From Micromonospora halophytica (GTDB lineage Bacteria; Actinomycetota; Actinomycetes; Mycobacteriales; Micromonosporaceae), in the NCBI RefSeq assembly GCF_900090245.1, contig NZ_FMDN01000010.1, positions 62,001 to 126,000 of the forward strand: a DNA stretch of 64,000 nucleotides. The letters run 5' to 3'. The position numbers were made by a program, and so were the translations under genes. The notes under the pieces were generated by a model. The model had not been told where the DNA came from. It searched no databases and was given only the letters and a program-made list of their open reading frames with translations. This document shows, piece after piece, positions 42,694-52,984 of the stretch (its first letter is position 1; every line of letters starts with the position of its first letter).

Positions 42694-43455
42694 TCAGCGA
42701 CCCGCGCGGGCGGCGGCCCCGTCCCCGCCCGACGCGGCGACCCCGGGCGCCCGCCAGACGACGAACGCGGCGGAGGTGGCCGCCACCACCGCCACCCCGA
42801 GCAGCCAGCCGGCGAACACGTCGCTCGTCCAGTGCACGCCGAGTGCGACCCGGCTGAGCCCGGTCAACCCGGCGACGACGAGTGCGGCCGCCCAGAGTGC
42901 CGTCCGGGCCCCCGGCCGGCCCCGGCTGTACGGCAGGGACACCACCAGCAGCACCCCGGCCGCCAGGGTGGCGTTCAGCGTGTGCCCGGACGGGAACGCG
43001 TAACCCACCGCCTCGGCCACCGGGTCGGGCGGGTCCGGCCGGTCCCGCCCGACGAGCAGTTTCAGCAGCGCACCGAGCAGACCGCCGACTGCCATCGTGG
43101 TGACCACCCAGAGCGCCAGCCGTCGGGCGTCCCGCGCCCACAGCCGGACCACCAGGGCCAGCGCGGCGATCCGCAGCGGCCCGGGACCGAAGGCGTCGGT
43201 CCAGACGTTCATCGTCCGGGTCCACGTCGGGTGCTCCACCGCGTACCGGTACATGGTGTCGGTGACCGCCGCGTCCAGGTCGTGCAGCGGCGGCCAGGCC
43301 CCGGCCACCAGCACGGCGAGCAGCGCGAACGGCATCACCACCAGGAACGCCGCCAGCGCGGACAGGGTCAACCGCAGGCCCCGCGTACCGTCCCGGTCGA
43401 GGCGGCGGTCCCGCCAGGAGCGGGCCGGTGGTCGAACCGGGGCACGGGAGTCCAT
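42694..43455 (-). CDS. PAP2-superfamily phosphatase, membrane, 253 aa
   Basis: Five to six transmembrane helices with the three-part acid phosphatase signature: 'KLLVGRDRP' (K-x6-RP), 'YAFPSGHTLNATLA' (PSGH) and 'SRVALGVHWTSDVFAG' (SR-x5-H-x3-D). The catalytic His residues face outside, so the enzyme dephosphorylates lipid phosphates, such as undecaprenyl or phosphatidic pyrophosphates, on the outer leaflet. Starts at ATG 43455, 40 bases after the mycosin stop, and is probably cotranscribed with it. Confidence 0.92.
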   Translation of the reverse strand: MDSRAPVRPPARSWRDRRLDRDGTRGLRLTLSALAAFLVVMPFALLAVLVAGAWPPLHDLDAAVTDTMYRYAVEHPTWTRTMNVWTDAFGPGPLRIAALALVVRLWARDARRLALWVVTTMAVGGLLGALLKLLVGRDRPDPPDPVAEAVGYAFPSGHTLNATLAAGVLLVVSLPYSRGRPGARTALWAAALVVAGLTGLSRVALGVHWTSDVFAGWLLGVAVVAATSAAFVVWRAPGVAASGGDGAAARAGR

Positions 43456-43495
43456 GGGAAGCCCACTACCCGGTGCGGCCCCGGTTCAGGCCGGG

Positions 43496-44854
43496 TCAGC
43501 GACCGTACTGTCGGAACCGGCGAACGGTCAGCGCAGCCCCGGTGACCAGGGCGACCAGGATGGCCACCCCGGGCCAGAACCGGCGGGGCGCGGTGTCGTC
43601 CGCGACACCGGCCGGCTGGGCCTCCCAGCGGGTCTGCCGGCGGGGCTCGGTGAAGCCGAGCGGGTCACTGCCGGTGCCGCCGGCCCGCGCGTCGTCCACG
43701 GAGCCGGGTGCCGGGCCGAACCCGACCACGCCGGGGGAGTCGTTGTCGTCGAGCGGGTTGCGGTGCACCAGCGGCACGTCCACGGTCAGTGCCGCGACCG
43801 GGTCGACCAGGCCGTACCCGAAGCGGTCGTCGCGGCCGACCGGGCCGATGTCCTTCGCGGTGGCCAGCAACCGGTTCACCACGTCCCCGGCGGACATCTC
43901 CGGGTACCGGGCGCGGACCAGCGCGGCGGTGGCCGCGACCAGCGGGGCGGCGAAGCTGGTGCCCTGGACCCCCCAGTAGCTGTTCGGGGGGCGGGCGCCG
44001 ACGAGCCGGGTGGCCGGCGCGGTGAGGGTGGTGGCGTGCCCGGTGATCGAGCCGGACCAGAGGTTCTCGCTGGAGCCCTCCAGACCGGCCACGGCGATCA
44101 CCCCGGGCTCTCGGGCCGGGTACCAGACCTTGGGGCTGGTCGAGGTGGCGACGTTGCCGGTGCAGGCGACCACCACCACGTCCCGGGCGAAGGCGTAGTC
44201 CAGCGCGGCGGCCAGCGCCGGGCTGTCCCCGCTGCCGCCGAGGGACAGGTTGATCACCCGTGCGCCGTTGTCGACGGCCCAGCGCACCCCCTTGGCCACG
44301 ATCATCGCGTCGTCGTAGCGGTTCTCGTCGTCGAGCACCCGGACCGGCAGGATGCGGGCGTCCGGTGCGAGGCCGACCACGCCCTTCTGGTCGTCGTCGC
44401 GCCCGGCGATCAGGCTGGCCACCGTGGTGCCGTGCCCCACCGGGTCCGGCTCGGCCGCCCCGCCGGGGGAGACCAGGTCGAGGCCGGTCAACACCTGGCC
44501 GGCCAGGTCCGGGTGGGTCGGGTCCACCCCGGAGTCGATCACCGCGACGGTGACACCCCGCCCGGTGGAGGACTGCCAGGCGGTGGCGGCCCGCAGCTTG
44601 GCGAGCTGCCACTGGTCGTCGCGGATCCGGTCGGCCCGGGTCGCGGTCTCCACCGGGACGAAGTCCGGCTCGGCCAGGGGCGCGCCGGCGCCCGGCGCGG
44701 CGGCGGCGACCGGCGGGGACGCGGCCGACGCCGGGGGCGGAAGCACGCCGACGACCGTCGCCGCGGCCGCCGCCGCACCGAGCAGCGCGCGGCCGGCGAA
44801 CCGGTGCAGCGTGCTCGGGGAGCCGTGCCGAACCCTGGTCACATCCTCAACCAT
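43496..44854 (-). CDS. mycP: Type VII secretion mycosin (subtilisin-like protease), 452 aa
   Basis: A signal peptide is followed by an S8 protease domain with the complete triad: Asp107 ('VAVIDSGVD'), His141 ('GHGTTVASLIAG') and Ser near 299 ('QGTSFAAPLVAATAAL'), with oxyanion 'VACTGN'. A transmembrane anchor close to the C-terminus (~425-445, 'GVAILVALVTGAALTV') and a short basic tail complete the MycP layout: membrane-bound protease facing outward. MycP stabilises ESX complexes and processes substrates. It follows eccC (76-base gap) on the same strand. Confidence 0.93.
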   Translation of the reverse strand: MVEDVTRVRHGSPSTLHRFAGRALLGAAAAAATVVGVLPPPASAASPPVAAAAPGAGAPLAEPDFVPVETATRADRIRDDQWQLAKLRAATAWQSSTGRGVTVAVIDSGVDPTHPDLAGQVLTGLDLVSPGGAAEPDPVGHGTTVASLIAGRDDDQKGVVGLAPDARILPVRVLDDENRYDDAMIVAKGVRWAVDNGARVINLSLGGSGDSPALAAALDYAFARDVVVVACTGNVATSTSPKVWYPAREPGVIAVAGLEGSSENLWSGSITGHATTLTAPATRLVGARPPNSYWGVQGTSFAAPLVAATAALVRARYPEMSAGDVVNRLLATAKDIGPVGRDDRFGYGLVDPVAALTVDVPLVHRNPLDDNDSPGVVGFGPAPGSVDDARAGGTGSDPLGFTEPRRQTRWEAQPAGVADDTAPRRFWPGVAILVALVTGAALTVRRFRQYGR

Positions 44855-44929
44855 TCATCACGACGGACACATGCTGGTGGGAGATTACCGGTTCCACCGC
44901 CGGCCGCGGCACGTTCCGCGCCGGGCCAC

Positions 44930-47900
44930 TCACACCGGTGGCAGGTGGGCCAGCTGGACCAGCCGTACGCCTTCGCGCCGGGTCACCAGCCGGCCCCGTC
45001 CCGGGGGCAGCGGACCCGGCCGCACCGGGCCCACCAACTGCCCCTCGTCCGGGCTGCCACTCATCACCAGCCCGGCGGTGGAAAGCTCCCGCAGCCGTTG
45101 GACGACCGGCTCGTACTGGGCCCGGGCTGCGCCGCCGGAACGGCGGGCCAGCACCAGGTGCAGCCCGATGTCGCGGGCCTGCGGCAGGTACTCCTCCAGC
45201 CCGCGCAGCGGGTTCGCCGGGCCGTTCGCCACCAGGTCGTAGTCGTCGACCAGCACGAACAGCTCCGGCCCGGACCACCAGGACCGCTCCCGCAGCTGGG
45301 CCGGGGTCACCTCCGGTCCGGGTATCCGGGCCTGCATGTAGCCGGCCACCGACTCGATCAGCTCGCCGGTGTACGGCGCCGCGCTGCCGTACCCGATGAC
45401 GTGTGGCAGTTCCTTGAGGCTGAGCAGGCTGCGCCGGTAGTCGACCACGATGATCCGGGCCTGCTCCGGGGCGAACCGGTCGACGATCGAGGTGGCCAGC
45501 GCGCGGAGGAACGACGACTTGCCGCACTCGGCGTCGCCGAAGACCACGAAGTGCGGCTCGGTGGCGAAGTCCAGCGCCACCGGGCGCAGGTCCGCCTCGG
45601 CCACCCCGATGGGGAAGGCCAGGCCGGTGGCCGCGCCGGTGTCCAGCTCGGCGTACGGCAGCACCGGCGGGAGCAGGCGCACCCGGGGGGCCGGCGGGCC
45701 GGACCAGGCGGCGGCGACCGCCTTCACCAGCTCGGCCGTCTCCGCCCCCGCGAGCTGCGGCAGCGCCGTGAGGAAGTGCAGGCCCTGGGTGGTGACGCCC
45801 CGACCGGGGGTCTTCTCCGGCACGCTCGCCGCCGCGACCCGCTTCACCACCGAGTCGGACGGGTCGCCGAGGCGCAGCTCCAACCGGGAGCCGAACAGGT
45901 CCCGGATCGCCGGCCGGAAGTCCATCCAGCGCACCGCGCTCGCCACCACGTGCACCCCGTACGACAGGCCCCGGGTGGCCAGGTCGGTGATCAGGGGTTC
46001 GAGGTCGTCGTACTCGCCGCGCAGGGTGGCCCAGCCGTCCACGACGAGGAAGACGTCGCCGAACGGGTCGACGGTGGGCTGGCCGGCCGCGGCCAGCGCG
46101 GACCGGCGCTGCCGCCACGCGGCCATGGACTCCACGCCCAGCTCGGCGAAGCGGCGTTCCCGCTCGGCGAGCAGGGTGGCGATCTCGCCGATCGTCCGGC
46201 GGACCACCGTGGGGTCGGCGCGTCCGGCCACCCCGCCGACGTGCGGCAGGTCGCGCAGCGCGGCCAGCCCGCCGCCGCCGAAGTCCAGGCAGTAGACCTG
46301 CGCCTCGGCCGGGGTGTGGGTCAGCGCCAGCGCGCAGATCAGGGTCCGCAGCGCGTGCGACTTGCCGCTCTGCGGCGCACCGACCACGGCGACGTGCCCG
46401 GCGGCGCCGTCCAGCGCCAGCCAGAGCAGGTCGCGGCGCTGCTCGAAGGGCTTGTCCACGAGCGCCACCGGCACCTGGAGCGCGCCGTGCAGCTCCGGGT
46501 TGGCGACGGTGAGGCCGCGCTGCGGGTCGGCACCCGCCGGGCCGAGCAGTTCGTCGAGTGTGGGGGCCCGGTCCAGCGGCGGCAGCCAGACCTGGTGCGC
46601 CGGCGGGCCCTGCCCGGCCAGCCGGCCGACCAGCACGTCGAGCAGGCTCTCGGCCTCCTCCTCGACGGCGGTCGGCGCCGCCGGGGTGGCCGGCTCGGGT
46701 ACCGGCACCAGATGGGTGGAGAAGGTCAGCAGCCGCGGGGTGCCGCCCGCGCCGCCACCGGCCGCGCCATCGCGCCGGCGTACCGGCCCGGAGACGTACG
46801 CGGCCCGGAACCGGACCAGCGGGTCGGTGCCGGCGCGCAGGTAGCCGTGCCCGGGGGAGCGGGGCAGCTCGTGCGCGTCGGGCACGCCGAGCACCGTCCG
46901 CGACTCCAGCGCCGAGAAGGTCCGCAACCCGATCCGGTACGACAGGTGGGTGTCCAGCCCGCGCAGCCGCCCCTCCTCCAGGCGCTGGCTGGCGAGCAGC
47001 AGGTGCACGCCGAGGGACCGGCCCAGCCGTCCGATCTGGACGAACAGGTCGATGAAGTCCGGCTTGGCGGAGAGCAGCTCGGAGAACTCGTCGCAGATCA
47101 GCAGCAGTGACGGCAGCGGAGCGAGCGGGGTGCCGGCGGCCCGGGCCCGCTCGTAGTCGCGCAGGCTGGCGAAGTTGCCGGCCCGGCGCAGCAGTTCCTG
47201 GCGGCGCATCAGCTCGCCGTTGATGGCGTCCACCATCCGGTCCACCAGCGGCAGCGCGTCGGCCAGGTTGGTGATCACGGCTGCGGTGTGCGGCAGTCGG
47301 TCGAAGGAGGCGAAGGTCGCGCCGCCCTTGAAGTCCACCAGCACGAAGTTGAGCTGCTCCGAGCTGTGCGTGGCGGCCAGCCCCAGCACGAGGGTGCGCA
47401 GCAGCTCCGACTTGCCGGAGCCGGTCGCGCCGATCAGCAGCCCGTGCGGGCCCATGCCGTCCTGCGCCGACTCCTTGAGGTCCAGGTCGATCGCACCGCC
47501 GTCGGCGCCCACCCCGATCGGCACCCGGAGGCGTTCCCGGGGCGAGCGGGGCGCCCAGCCCTGCTCGGCGGTGAAGCCCTCCGGGTCACCGATGCCGAGC
47601 AGCTCGGGCAGGCCCGGTTCGGCTCCGGGCGCGGCCTCCCCACCCCGTACGGCGGTGGCGAGCCGCAGCGGGGCGAGCCGGCGGGCCACCGCCTCGGCGT
47701 CGGCCGGCTCCAGCCGGTCGGCGGTGCCCACCTCCGCGTGCCCCTCGGCGGACCAGGAGTGCAGCCGGTCGCCGCGCAGCTCCAGCAGGAGGGCGTACCG
47801 GTCGAGCAGGCGGGGCGGCGGGGTGTCCAGGTCGATCACGGTGACCGCGTCGATGCCGCCGTCGCCGGTCAGATCGGTGGCCCCGGTCAGGTCGCCGCCG

Positions 47901-48886
47901 TCGAGGAGCACCACCACGTGCGGGCCGTCGGTGGCCGGGCCGGCCGGACTGAACCGGGACCGGCTGGCCAGCACGTCGTCGAGGAGCCGTTCCAGTTCGG
48001 CGGCGGAGCTGGTGACCAGGCGCACCGGGCCGAGCGCGTCGGTGCGGCCGGGATGGTGGGCGTGCGGCAGCCACTTCACCCACTCCCAGAGCGCACGCCG
48101 CTCCGGCCCGGCGCAGACGGCGATGAGCAGTTCGTCCGGGGCGTGGAAGACGGCGAGCTGGGTGAGCATGGCCCGGGCCAGCGCCTGCGCGGCCGGGGAG
48201 CCGGTGTGCGGCGAGCCGACGCCCGGTTCACCCTTGACGTGGACCCGGGCGAAGCTGCGCAGCGAGAGCGCCACCGGCAGGTCCGGCACCACCGAGTACG
48301 CGTCGAGGAAGCGCCGCAGCGACCCGGCGGTCATCGGCTCCAGCTCCTCCAACGGCCGGGTGACCGGAGGCACCAGGGGAGTGGCCAGGGTCTGCGGCCC
48401 GACGGCGACCCGTACCACCGCGAAGTCCGGGTCGCCGGGACGACGTTCCCAGACCCGGTGGCTGTCCACGGTCGACCAGAGCCGGCCGGGGTCGGGATGC
48501 CGGTAGTAGAGGCCGGCCCGCTGCTGCCGGGCGGTCTGCCGGACCCGGCGACGCAGCGCGGTGAGGTGCCGCAGGTACTCGCGGCGGGCCGCCATCATCT
48601 CGGACTTCTTCGGGGTGCCCGCGGCGCTGCCCCAGGAGGTCACCAGCATCGCCAGGCTGGAGAGCCCGAACAGCCCGCCCACCACGTACGAGTAGGCGCC
48701 GCCGCCCCGGCCGAACATCATCGCCATCGCCACCGTGCCGCCCAGCATCGGCAGCACCATCAGCGCCTGCTGCCAGCGGCCACCGGTCACCGCCGGGATC
48801 TCCGGGGGCGCCTCGACGGGCAGCTCACCGACCGGGATCTCCGGGGCGGGGCGGCGCGGCGGCCGCTTGATGACGACAGTGGACAC
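44930..48886 (-). CDS. eccC: Type VII secretion ATPase EccC, 1318 aa
   Basis: GTG 48886 with agggaggc in front opens 'VSTVVIKRPPRRPAPEIP', the typical EccC start. Two membrane helices lie at ~45-90. Three FtsK/SpoIIIE ATPase domains follow with P-loops 'GATGSGKSE' (~483), 'GAPQSGKSH' (~833) and 'GDAECGKSS' (~1115). Walker B of the first domain is intact ('LLICDEFSELL'); the second has Asp-Gly ('LVVDGWATL') and the third Asp-Asp ('VLVDDYDLV'), in line with domains 2 and 3 being regulatory and substrate-binding in known EccC. EccC drives WXG100 export. First gene of a minus-strand unit eccC-mycP-PAP2; divergent from eccD. Confidence 0.95.
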   Translation of the reverse strand: MSTVVIKRPPRRPAPEIPVGELPVEAPPEIPAVTGGRWQQALMVLPMLGGTVAMAMMFGRGGGAYSYVVGGLFGLSSLAMLVTSWGSAAGTPKKSEMMAARREYLRHLTALRRRVRQTARQQRAGLYYRHPDPGRLWSTVDSHRVWERRPGDPDFAVVRVAVGPQTLATPLVPPVTRPLEELEPMTAGSLRRFLDAYSVVPDLPVALSLRSFARVHVKGEPGVGSPHTGSPAAQALARAMLTQLAVFHAPDELLIAVCAGPERRALWEWVKWLPHAHHPGRTDALGPVRLVTSSAAELERLLDDVLASRSRFSPAGPATDGPHVVVLLDGGDLTGATDLTGDGGIDAVTVIDLDTPPPRLLDRYALLLELRGDRLHSWSAEGHAEVGTADRLEPADAEAVARRLAPLRLATAVRGGEAAPGAEPGLPELLGIGDPEGFTAEQGWAPRSPRERLRVPIGVGADGGAIDLDLKESAQDGMGPHGLLIGATGSGKSELLRTLVLGLAATHSSEQLNFVLVDFKGGATFASFDRLPHTAAVITNLADALPLVDRMVDAINGELMRRQELLRRAGNFASLRDYERARAAGTPLAPLPSLLLICDEFSELLSAKPDFIDLFVQIGRLGRSLGVHLLLASQRLEEGRLRGLDTHLSYRIGLRTFSALESRTVLGVPDAHELPRSPGHGYLRAGTDPLVRFRAAYVSGPVRRRDGAAGGGAGGTPRLLTFSTHLVPVPEPATPAAPTAVEEEAESLLDVLVGRLAGQGPPAHQVWLPPLDRAPTLDELLGPAGADPQRGLTVANPELHGALQVPVALVDKPFEQRRDLLWLALDGAAGHVAVVGAPQSGKSHALRTLICALALTHTPAEAQVYCLDFGGGGLAALRDLPHVGGVAGRADPTVVRRTIGEIATLLAERERRFAELGVESMAAWRQRRSALAAAGQPTVDPFGDVFLVVDGWATLRGEYDDLEPLITDLATRGLSYGVHVVASAVRWMDFRPAIRDLFGSRLELRLGDPSDSVVKRVAAASVPEKTPGRGVTTQGLHFLTALPQLAGAETAELVKAVAAAWSGPPAPRVRLLPPVLPYAELDTGAATGLAFPIGVAEADLRPVALDFATEPHFVVFGDAECGKSSFLRALATSIVDRFAPEQARIIVVDYRRSLLSLKELPHVIGYGSAAPYTGELIESVAGYMQARIPGPEVTPAQLRERSWWSGPELFVLVDDYDLVANGPANPLRGLEEYLPQARDIGLHLVLARRSGGAARAQYEPVVQRLRELSTAGLVMSGSPDEGQLVGPVRPGPLPPGRGRLVTRREGVRLVQLAHLPPV

Positions 48887-48986
48887 GGGGCCTCCCTGTG
48901 GCGCTCGGTAACCCGAGCCTGGCTCATGGTAGGTAAAGTCCTGTCGTCCGTCAGCCACCGCTCCCGATCGATATGGAGATCAGTCG

Positions 48987-50387
48987 ATGACCACCGGGCT
49001 GGCCAGGGTCACCATCAGCGCCCCCGGGCGGCGCGTCGACGTGGCCCTGCCGGAGCAGGTTCCGCTGGCCGAGCTGCTGCCCGAGGTGCTGCGGCACGCG
49101 GGCGTCGGGCTGGCCGACGACGGCGAGCGGCACGGCGGCTGGGTGCTCCGGCGTACCGACGGCGCGGTCCTGGCCACCGCGCAGGCGCTGCTGCCCCAGG
49201 GAGTGCGCGACGGCGAGGTGCTGCACCTCGTACCGGCCCACGACCAGTGGCCGGAACTGGAGTACGACGACGTGGTCGAGGCGATCGCCGACGGCGCCCG
49301 CCGCCGGGGCAGCGCCTGGTCGCCGGCGGCCACCCGGGCCGCCACGCTCGCCGGGGCGGGGGTGCCGCTCGCCGTCGGGCTGGTCGCCGTCCTGGCCGGC
49401 GGGCCGCAGCACCGCGCCGGCTGGTCCGTCGCGGCCGCCGTGGCGCTGCTGCTCTGCGTCGCCGGCGCGGTCGCCTCCCGGGCGTACGGGGACGGCACCA
49501 CCGGTGCCAGCCTCGCCGGGTACGCGCTGCCGTACGCCTTCGCCGCCGGCGCCCTCGCGGTCGCCTCGGGTGACCCGGTCGGGGTGTTCCGCCCGCTGCC
49601 CTGGCTGGGCGCTGCGGAGCTGCTGTCCGGCTCGGTGGCGCTGCTGCTGGTCGCGGTGCTCGGCCTGCTCGGCGTCGCCACCCGGCTGCGGATCTTCGTG
49701 GCCGGCGCGACCGTCGGCGTGGCCGGTGCGCCGGCCGCCCTGGGCGGGCTGCTGCTCGACCCGGCCGGCACCGCCGCGGTGCTGGTCTGCGTGCTGGTCT
49801 TCGCCGTCGGCGCGCTGCCGCTGCTGGCCATCCGGCTGGGCAAGATGCCGCTGCCGCCGATCACCCTGCCGAGCGGGCCGGTGGGCGGTCCCGACGGTGT
49901 CCGGGACCTGCCGGACCGGGCCCGGGTGCACGTGGCGGTGGCCCGGACCGAGGAGATGCTGACCGGGATGCTGATCGGGCACGCCGTGCTGGCGGTCGCC
50001 GCCGCGTACGTGCTCGGGGTGACCGGGGGTGTGGCCGGGCGGCTGCTGGTGGCGGTCTGCGCCGCGGTGCTGCTGCTGCGTACCCGGCTCTTCGTGGCGG
50101 TGCGCCACCGGGTGCCGCCGGTGCTGGCCGGGCTGGCCGGGTTCGCGGTGCTCGGCGTGCTGCTCGCCACCGGTGCCGGTGACGCCGGCCTGCTCGCGCT
50201 GGCGGCAGGCGGGCTGCTGGTCGCGCTCACCGCCGTGGCGGCGGGTACGACGTACGCCCGGCGGCCGGTCTCGCCGTACCTCGGTCGGGTGGCCGACCTG
50301 ACCGACACCGCGCTGGTGGTCGCGGTGGTGCCGGTGGCCTGCGCGGTGCTGGACCTGTACGACGCCGCGCGCGGCCTGCTGGGCTGA
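48987..50387 (+). CDS. eccD: Type VII secretion membrane protein EccD, 466 aa
   Basis: The first ~90 residues are the cytoplasmic ubiquitin-like domain ('ARVTISAPGRRVDVALPEQV', 'DGEVLHLVPAHDQWPE'). It is followed by about eleven transmembrane helices, e.g. 'WSVAAAVALLLCVAGAVASR', 'ELLSGSVALLLVAVLGLLG', 'LLLRTRLFVAVRHRVPPVLA', with the conserved cytoplasmic loop 'LPLLAIRLGKMPLPPI'. EccD forms the central channel vestibule of ESX systems. ATG 48987 is separated from eccC by 100 bases that must contain both promoters. A perfect terminator follows, so EccD is transcribed alone. Confidence 0.94.
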   Translation: MTTGLARVTISAPGRRVDVALPEQVPLAELLPEVLRHAGVGLADDGERHGGWVLRRTDGAVLATAQALLPQGVRDGEVLHLVPAHDQWPELEYDDVVEAIADGARRRGSAWSPAATRAATLAGAGVPLAVGLVAVLAGGPQHRAGWSVAAAVALLLCVAGAVASRAYGDGTTGASLAGYALPYAFAAGALAVASGDPVGVFRPLPWLGAAELLSGSVALLLVAVLGLLGVATRLRIFVAGATVGVAGAPAALGGLLLDPAGTAAVLVCVLVFAVGALPLLAIRLGKMPLPPITLPSGPVGGPDGVRDLPDRARVHVAVARTEEMLTGMLIGHAVLAVAAAYVLGVTGGVAGRLLVAVCAAVLLLRTRLFVAVRHRVPPVLAGLAGFAVLGVLLATGAGDAGLLALAAGGLLVALTAVAAGTTYARRPVSPYLGRVADLTDTALVVAVVPVACAVLDLYDAARGLLG

Positions 50388-50391
50388 CCCA

Positions 50392-50427
50392 CGACGAAGG
50401 CCCGGGCGTGGGCCCGGGCCTTCGTCG
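50392..50427. terminator. Bidirectional terminator between eccD and ppa
   Basis: A perfect 16-bp stem (50392-50407 and 50412-50427) with a 4-base loop lies between the convergent stops. Confidence 0.88.
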
Positions 50428-50438
50428 ACGTGCTGGTG

Positions 50439-50945
50439 TCAGTGCGTGGACTCGCCGCGCTCCTCGGCCTCCCTGGCCCGCCGGTACGACGCGGCGATCT
50501 CGGCCTCGGCCTCGACCCGGCCGACCCAGGTCGCGCCCTCGACCGACTTGCCCGGTTCCAGGTCCTTGTAGACCTCGAAGAAGTGCTGGATCTCCAGCCG
50601 GTCGAACTCGCCCAGGTGGTGGATGTCGCGCAGGTGCTCCTGGCGCGGGTCCTCGTAGGGTACGCAGAGGACCTTGTCGTCCCCGCCCTTCTCGTCGGTC
50701 ATCCGGAACATGCCGATGGTGCGGCAGCGGATCAGGCAGCCCGGGAAGGTCGGCTCGGGGACGAGCACCAGGGCGTCCAGCGGGTCGCCGTCCTCGCCCA
50801 GGGTGCCCTCGATGAAGCCGTAGTCGGCCGGGTACTGGGTCGACGTGAAGAGGGTGCGGTCCAGCCGGATCCGGCCGGTCACGTGGTCCACCTCGTACTT
50901 GTTGCGGTGACCCTTCGGGATCTCAACCGTCACGTCGAAATCCAT
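50439..50945 (-). CDS. ppa: Inorganic pyrophosphatase, 168 aa
   Basis: Soluble family I pyrophosphatase of full length. Active-site segments: '[18 protein letters not shown]', '[20 protein letters not shown]' with the D-x-D-P-x-D metal cluster, '[17 protein letters not shown]' and '[15 protein letters not shown]'. It hydrolyses pyrophosphate from biosynthesis in the cytoplasm. Followed in the genome by the D,D-carboxypeptidase gene in divergent orientation, the same arrangement as Rv3628/Rv3627c. ATG 50945. Confidence 0.96.
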   Translation of the reverse strand: MDFDVTVEIPKGHRNKYEVDHVTGRIRLDRTLFTSTQYPADYGFIEGTLGEDGDPLDALVLVPEPTFPGCLIRCRTIGMFRMTDEKGGDDKVLCVPYEDPRQEHLRDIHHLGEFDRLEIQHFFEVYKDLEPGKSVEGATWVGRVEAEAEIAASYRRAREAEERGESTH

Positions 50946-51098
50946 CTTCCACGCTCCCTCGTCTGCCCACGCTGGCTGAACGGAACCACTGACGCCCCCG
51001 GTACGGGTGAATGGCCACCCGCCGGCTCCGGACGCCGCATAGTCTTCGGACCGAAGTAGTGTCGCCCAGGCTGGTTCCGCACGCGGAAGGAGGGGGTC

Positions 51099-52925
51099 GT
51101 GGGGAGGGAAGATTCACACTACCGCCCGGACGGGGTTGACGGACGCGGATCCGGCGGACCCGGTTCCGGGGGTGCCAGCGGCCGCGTCCGGGTGCCCGGT
51201 GTCCACCCGTCCGGCCGATTCGCGGCCCCGTCCGGTCCCGGCTCCGGCCAGCCCTCGCCGGGCCCCGACCTGAACCGGCCCGCGACCGGGTCGGCCCGTG
51301 TCCCGTCCGGTCCGCCGCCGGCCGCCGGCTCCGCCCGGGTGCCCGCCGGCCCCCAGGGGTACGGCTCGGCACCGGTGTCCCCCGCGGCCGGTCCGGTGCC
51401 GGTCTCCCCACCCGCGGGCTCCGTCCCGGTCTCCCCACCGCCGGCCGGGTCCGGCCCACCGCCCGCGGCCGCCGCGCCGCGCCGCAGGCGCCTGCTGCCG
51501 GTCGCCGCGCTCGTCACCGTGCTGCTGCTCGCGCTGGCCGGGTTCGCCGTGCTGGTCCGCCCCGGCCCGGTCGCCGGCTGGCTGGGCGACCAGGCCGACG
51601 CGCCGGCCACCGCCCGCGCGCCCGAGCCCGATCCGGTGCCGGTGCTCGCCGGCCCGGACGCGGGCGCCCCGCAGCCCACCCCCGACGGGGTACGCGCCGC
51701 GCTCCACCCGCTGCTCGGCCAGCCGGCGCTCGGCAGCCGGGTCAACGTGTCGGTGGCCGACGTGGAGACGGGGCAGTCGCTCTTCACCCGGGGCGGCGAC
51801 GACGGCACCGTGCCCGCCTCGGTGACCAAGCTGGTCACCGGGGTGACCGTGCTGGAGGCCCGTGGCCCCGGCCACCGGATCCCCACCCGCGTGGTGGCCG
51901 GGGCGACCCCCGGCGAGGTGGTCCTCGTCGGTGGTGGCGACCCCACCCTGGCGGTCGACGGCAAGGGCTTCTATCCCGGGGCGGCCCGCCTCGACACCCT
52001 CGCCGCGCAGGTGAAGCAGGCGCTCGGCGGCACCACGCCCACCAAGGTGATCGTCGACTCCACGCTCTTCCCCGGCCCGGTCCACGCCCCCGGCTGGGAC
52101 GCCGACATCCCCACCGGCGGGTACGGCGCGGCGATCACCGCGCTGATGACCGACGGCGCGCGGACCGACCCGGAGACCGCCCGGCGGACCTTCGACGACA
52201 CCCACGGCGCGGCCCGGCGCGACCCGCGGCCCGACCTCGCCGCCGGCCGCGCCTTCGCCCGGCTGCTCGGTCTCGGCGGGGACGCCCAGGTGACGAAGGG
52301 AAAGGCGCCCTCCGCCGCGGGCGCCTCGGCCGGTGCCGCTCCGGCGCCCGGCACCGAGCTGGGCAAGGTCGAGTCGCTGCCGATGATCCGGCTGGTCGAC
52401 ATCATGATCAGCGACTCCGACAACGTGGTCGCCGAGGCGCTGGCCCGGCAGGTGGCGCTGGCCCGTGACCGGCCCGCCTCGTTCAGTGGCGGAGCGGCGG
52501 CGATGGACGCGGTGATCGCCGAGCTGGGGCTGCCGGCCGACGAGATCAGCCTCGCCGACGCCAGCGGGCTGTCCCGCAACAACCGGATCAGCCCGTCCCT
52601 GCTGACCGACCTGATCGCGCTCGCCGGCAAGGGCGACCACCCGGAGCTGGGTGGCATCTTCGGTGGCCTGCCCGTCGGCGCCTGGTCCGGCACCCTCGGC
52701 GACCGGTACCGGGCCGCCGCGACGAAGGCCGGCGCCGGTGTGGTGCGGGCCAAGACCGGCACGCTGACCGGGGTGCACGCCATCGCCGGGCTGGTCACCA
52801 CCGCCGACGGCCGGCTGCTCACCTTCGCCGTGCTCACCGACCGCGCCCCGGCGATCGACCCGGACGTCCCCCGTCAGGCCCTCGATCGGATCACCGGCGC
52901 CCTGGCCGGCTGCGGCTGCCGCTGA
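51099..52925 (+). CDS. dacB: D-alanyl-D-alanine carboxypeptidase, PBP4/DacB type, 608 aa
   Basis: A long Pro/Ser/Gly-rich cytoplasmic region (~1-128) precedes one membrane helix ('[20 protein letters not shown]'). The outer domain is an S13 peptidase: '[11 protein letters not shown]' (SxxK, Ser ~241), '[13 protein letters not shown]' (SxN at ~440) and '[16 protein letters not shown]' (KTG, ~551), with the domain-II insert containing '[13 protein letters not shown]'. It trims peptidoglycan peptides. A 20-residue Ala/Gly segment interrupts the domain near residue 410. GTG 51099 is the only start that includes the full cytoplasmic repeat region; a later start would still keep the membrane helix. 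Corresponds to Rv3627c. Confidence 0.93.
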   Translation: MGREDSHYRPDGVDGRGSGGPGSGGASGRVRVPGVHPSGRFAAPSGPGSGQPSPGPDLNRPATGSARVPSGPPPAAGSARVPAGPQGYGSAPVSPAAGPVPVSPPAGSVPVSPPPAGSGPPPAAAAPRRRRLLPVAALVTVLLLALAGFAVLVRPGPVAGWLGDQADAPATARAPEPDPVPVLAGPDAGAPQPTPDGVRAALHPLLGQPALGSRVNVSVADVETGQSLFTRGGDDGTVPASVTKLVTGVTVLEARGPGHRIPTRVVAGATPGEVVLVGGGDPTLAVDGKGFYPGAARLDTLAAQVKQALGGTTPTKVIVDSTLFPGPVHAPGWDADIPTGGYGAAITALMTDGARTDPETARRTFDDTHGAARRDPRPDLAAGRAFARLLGLGGDAQVTKGKAPSAAGASAGAAPAPGTELGKVESLPMIRLVDIMISDSDNVVAEALARQVALARDRPASFSGGAAAMDAVIAELGLPADEISLADASGLSRNNRISPSLLTDLIALAGKGDHPELGGIFGGLPVGAWSGTLGDRYRAAATKAGAGVVRAKTGTLTGVHAIAGLVTTADGRLLTFAVLTDRAPAIDPDVPRQALDRITGALAGCGCR

Positions 52926-52984
52926 TTCCGTCCCTGCCGTCGCACGCCGGGCCGGGGTGTTCCGGCGCGGGTACGGTGGGGTGC

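Noticed and set aside
43097..47110. 1337-codon plus-strand frame over PAP2, mycP and eccC
   Set aside because: Runs through three recognised minus-strand genes; composition is typical of a complementary frame.
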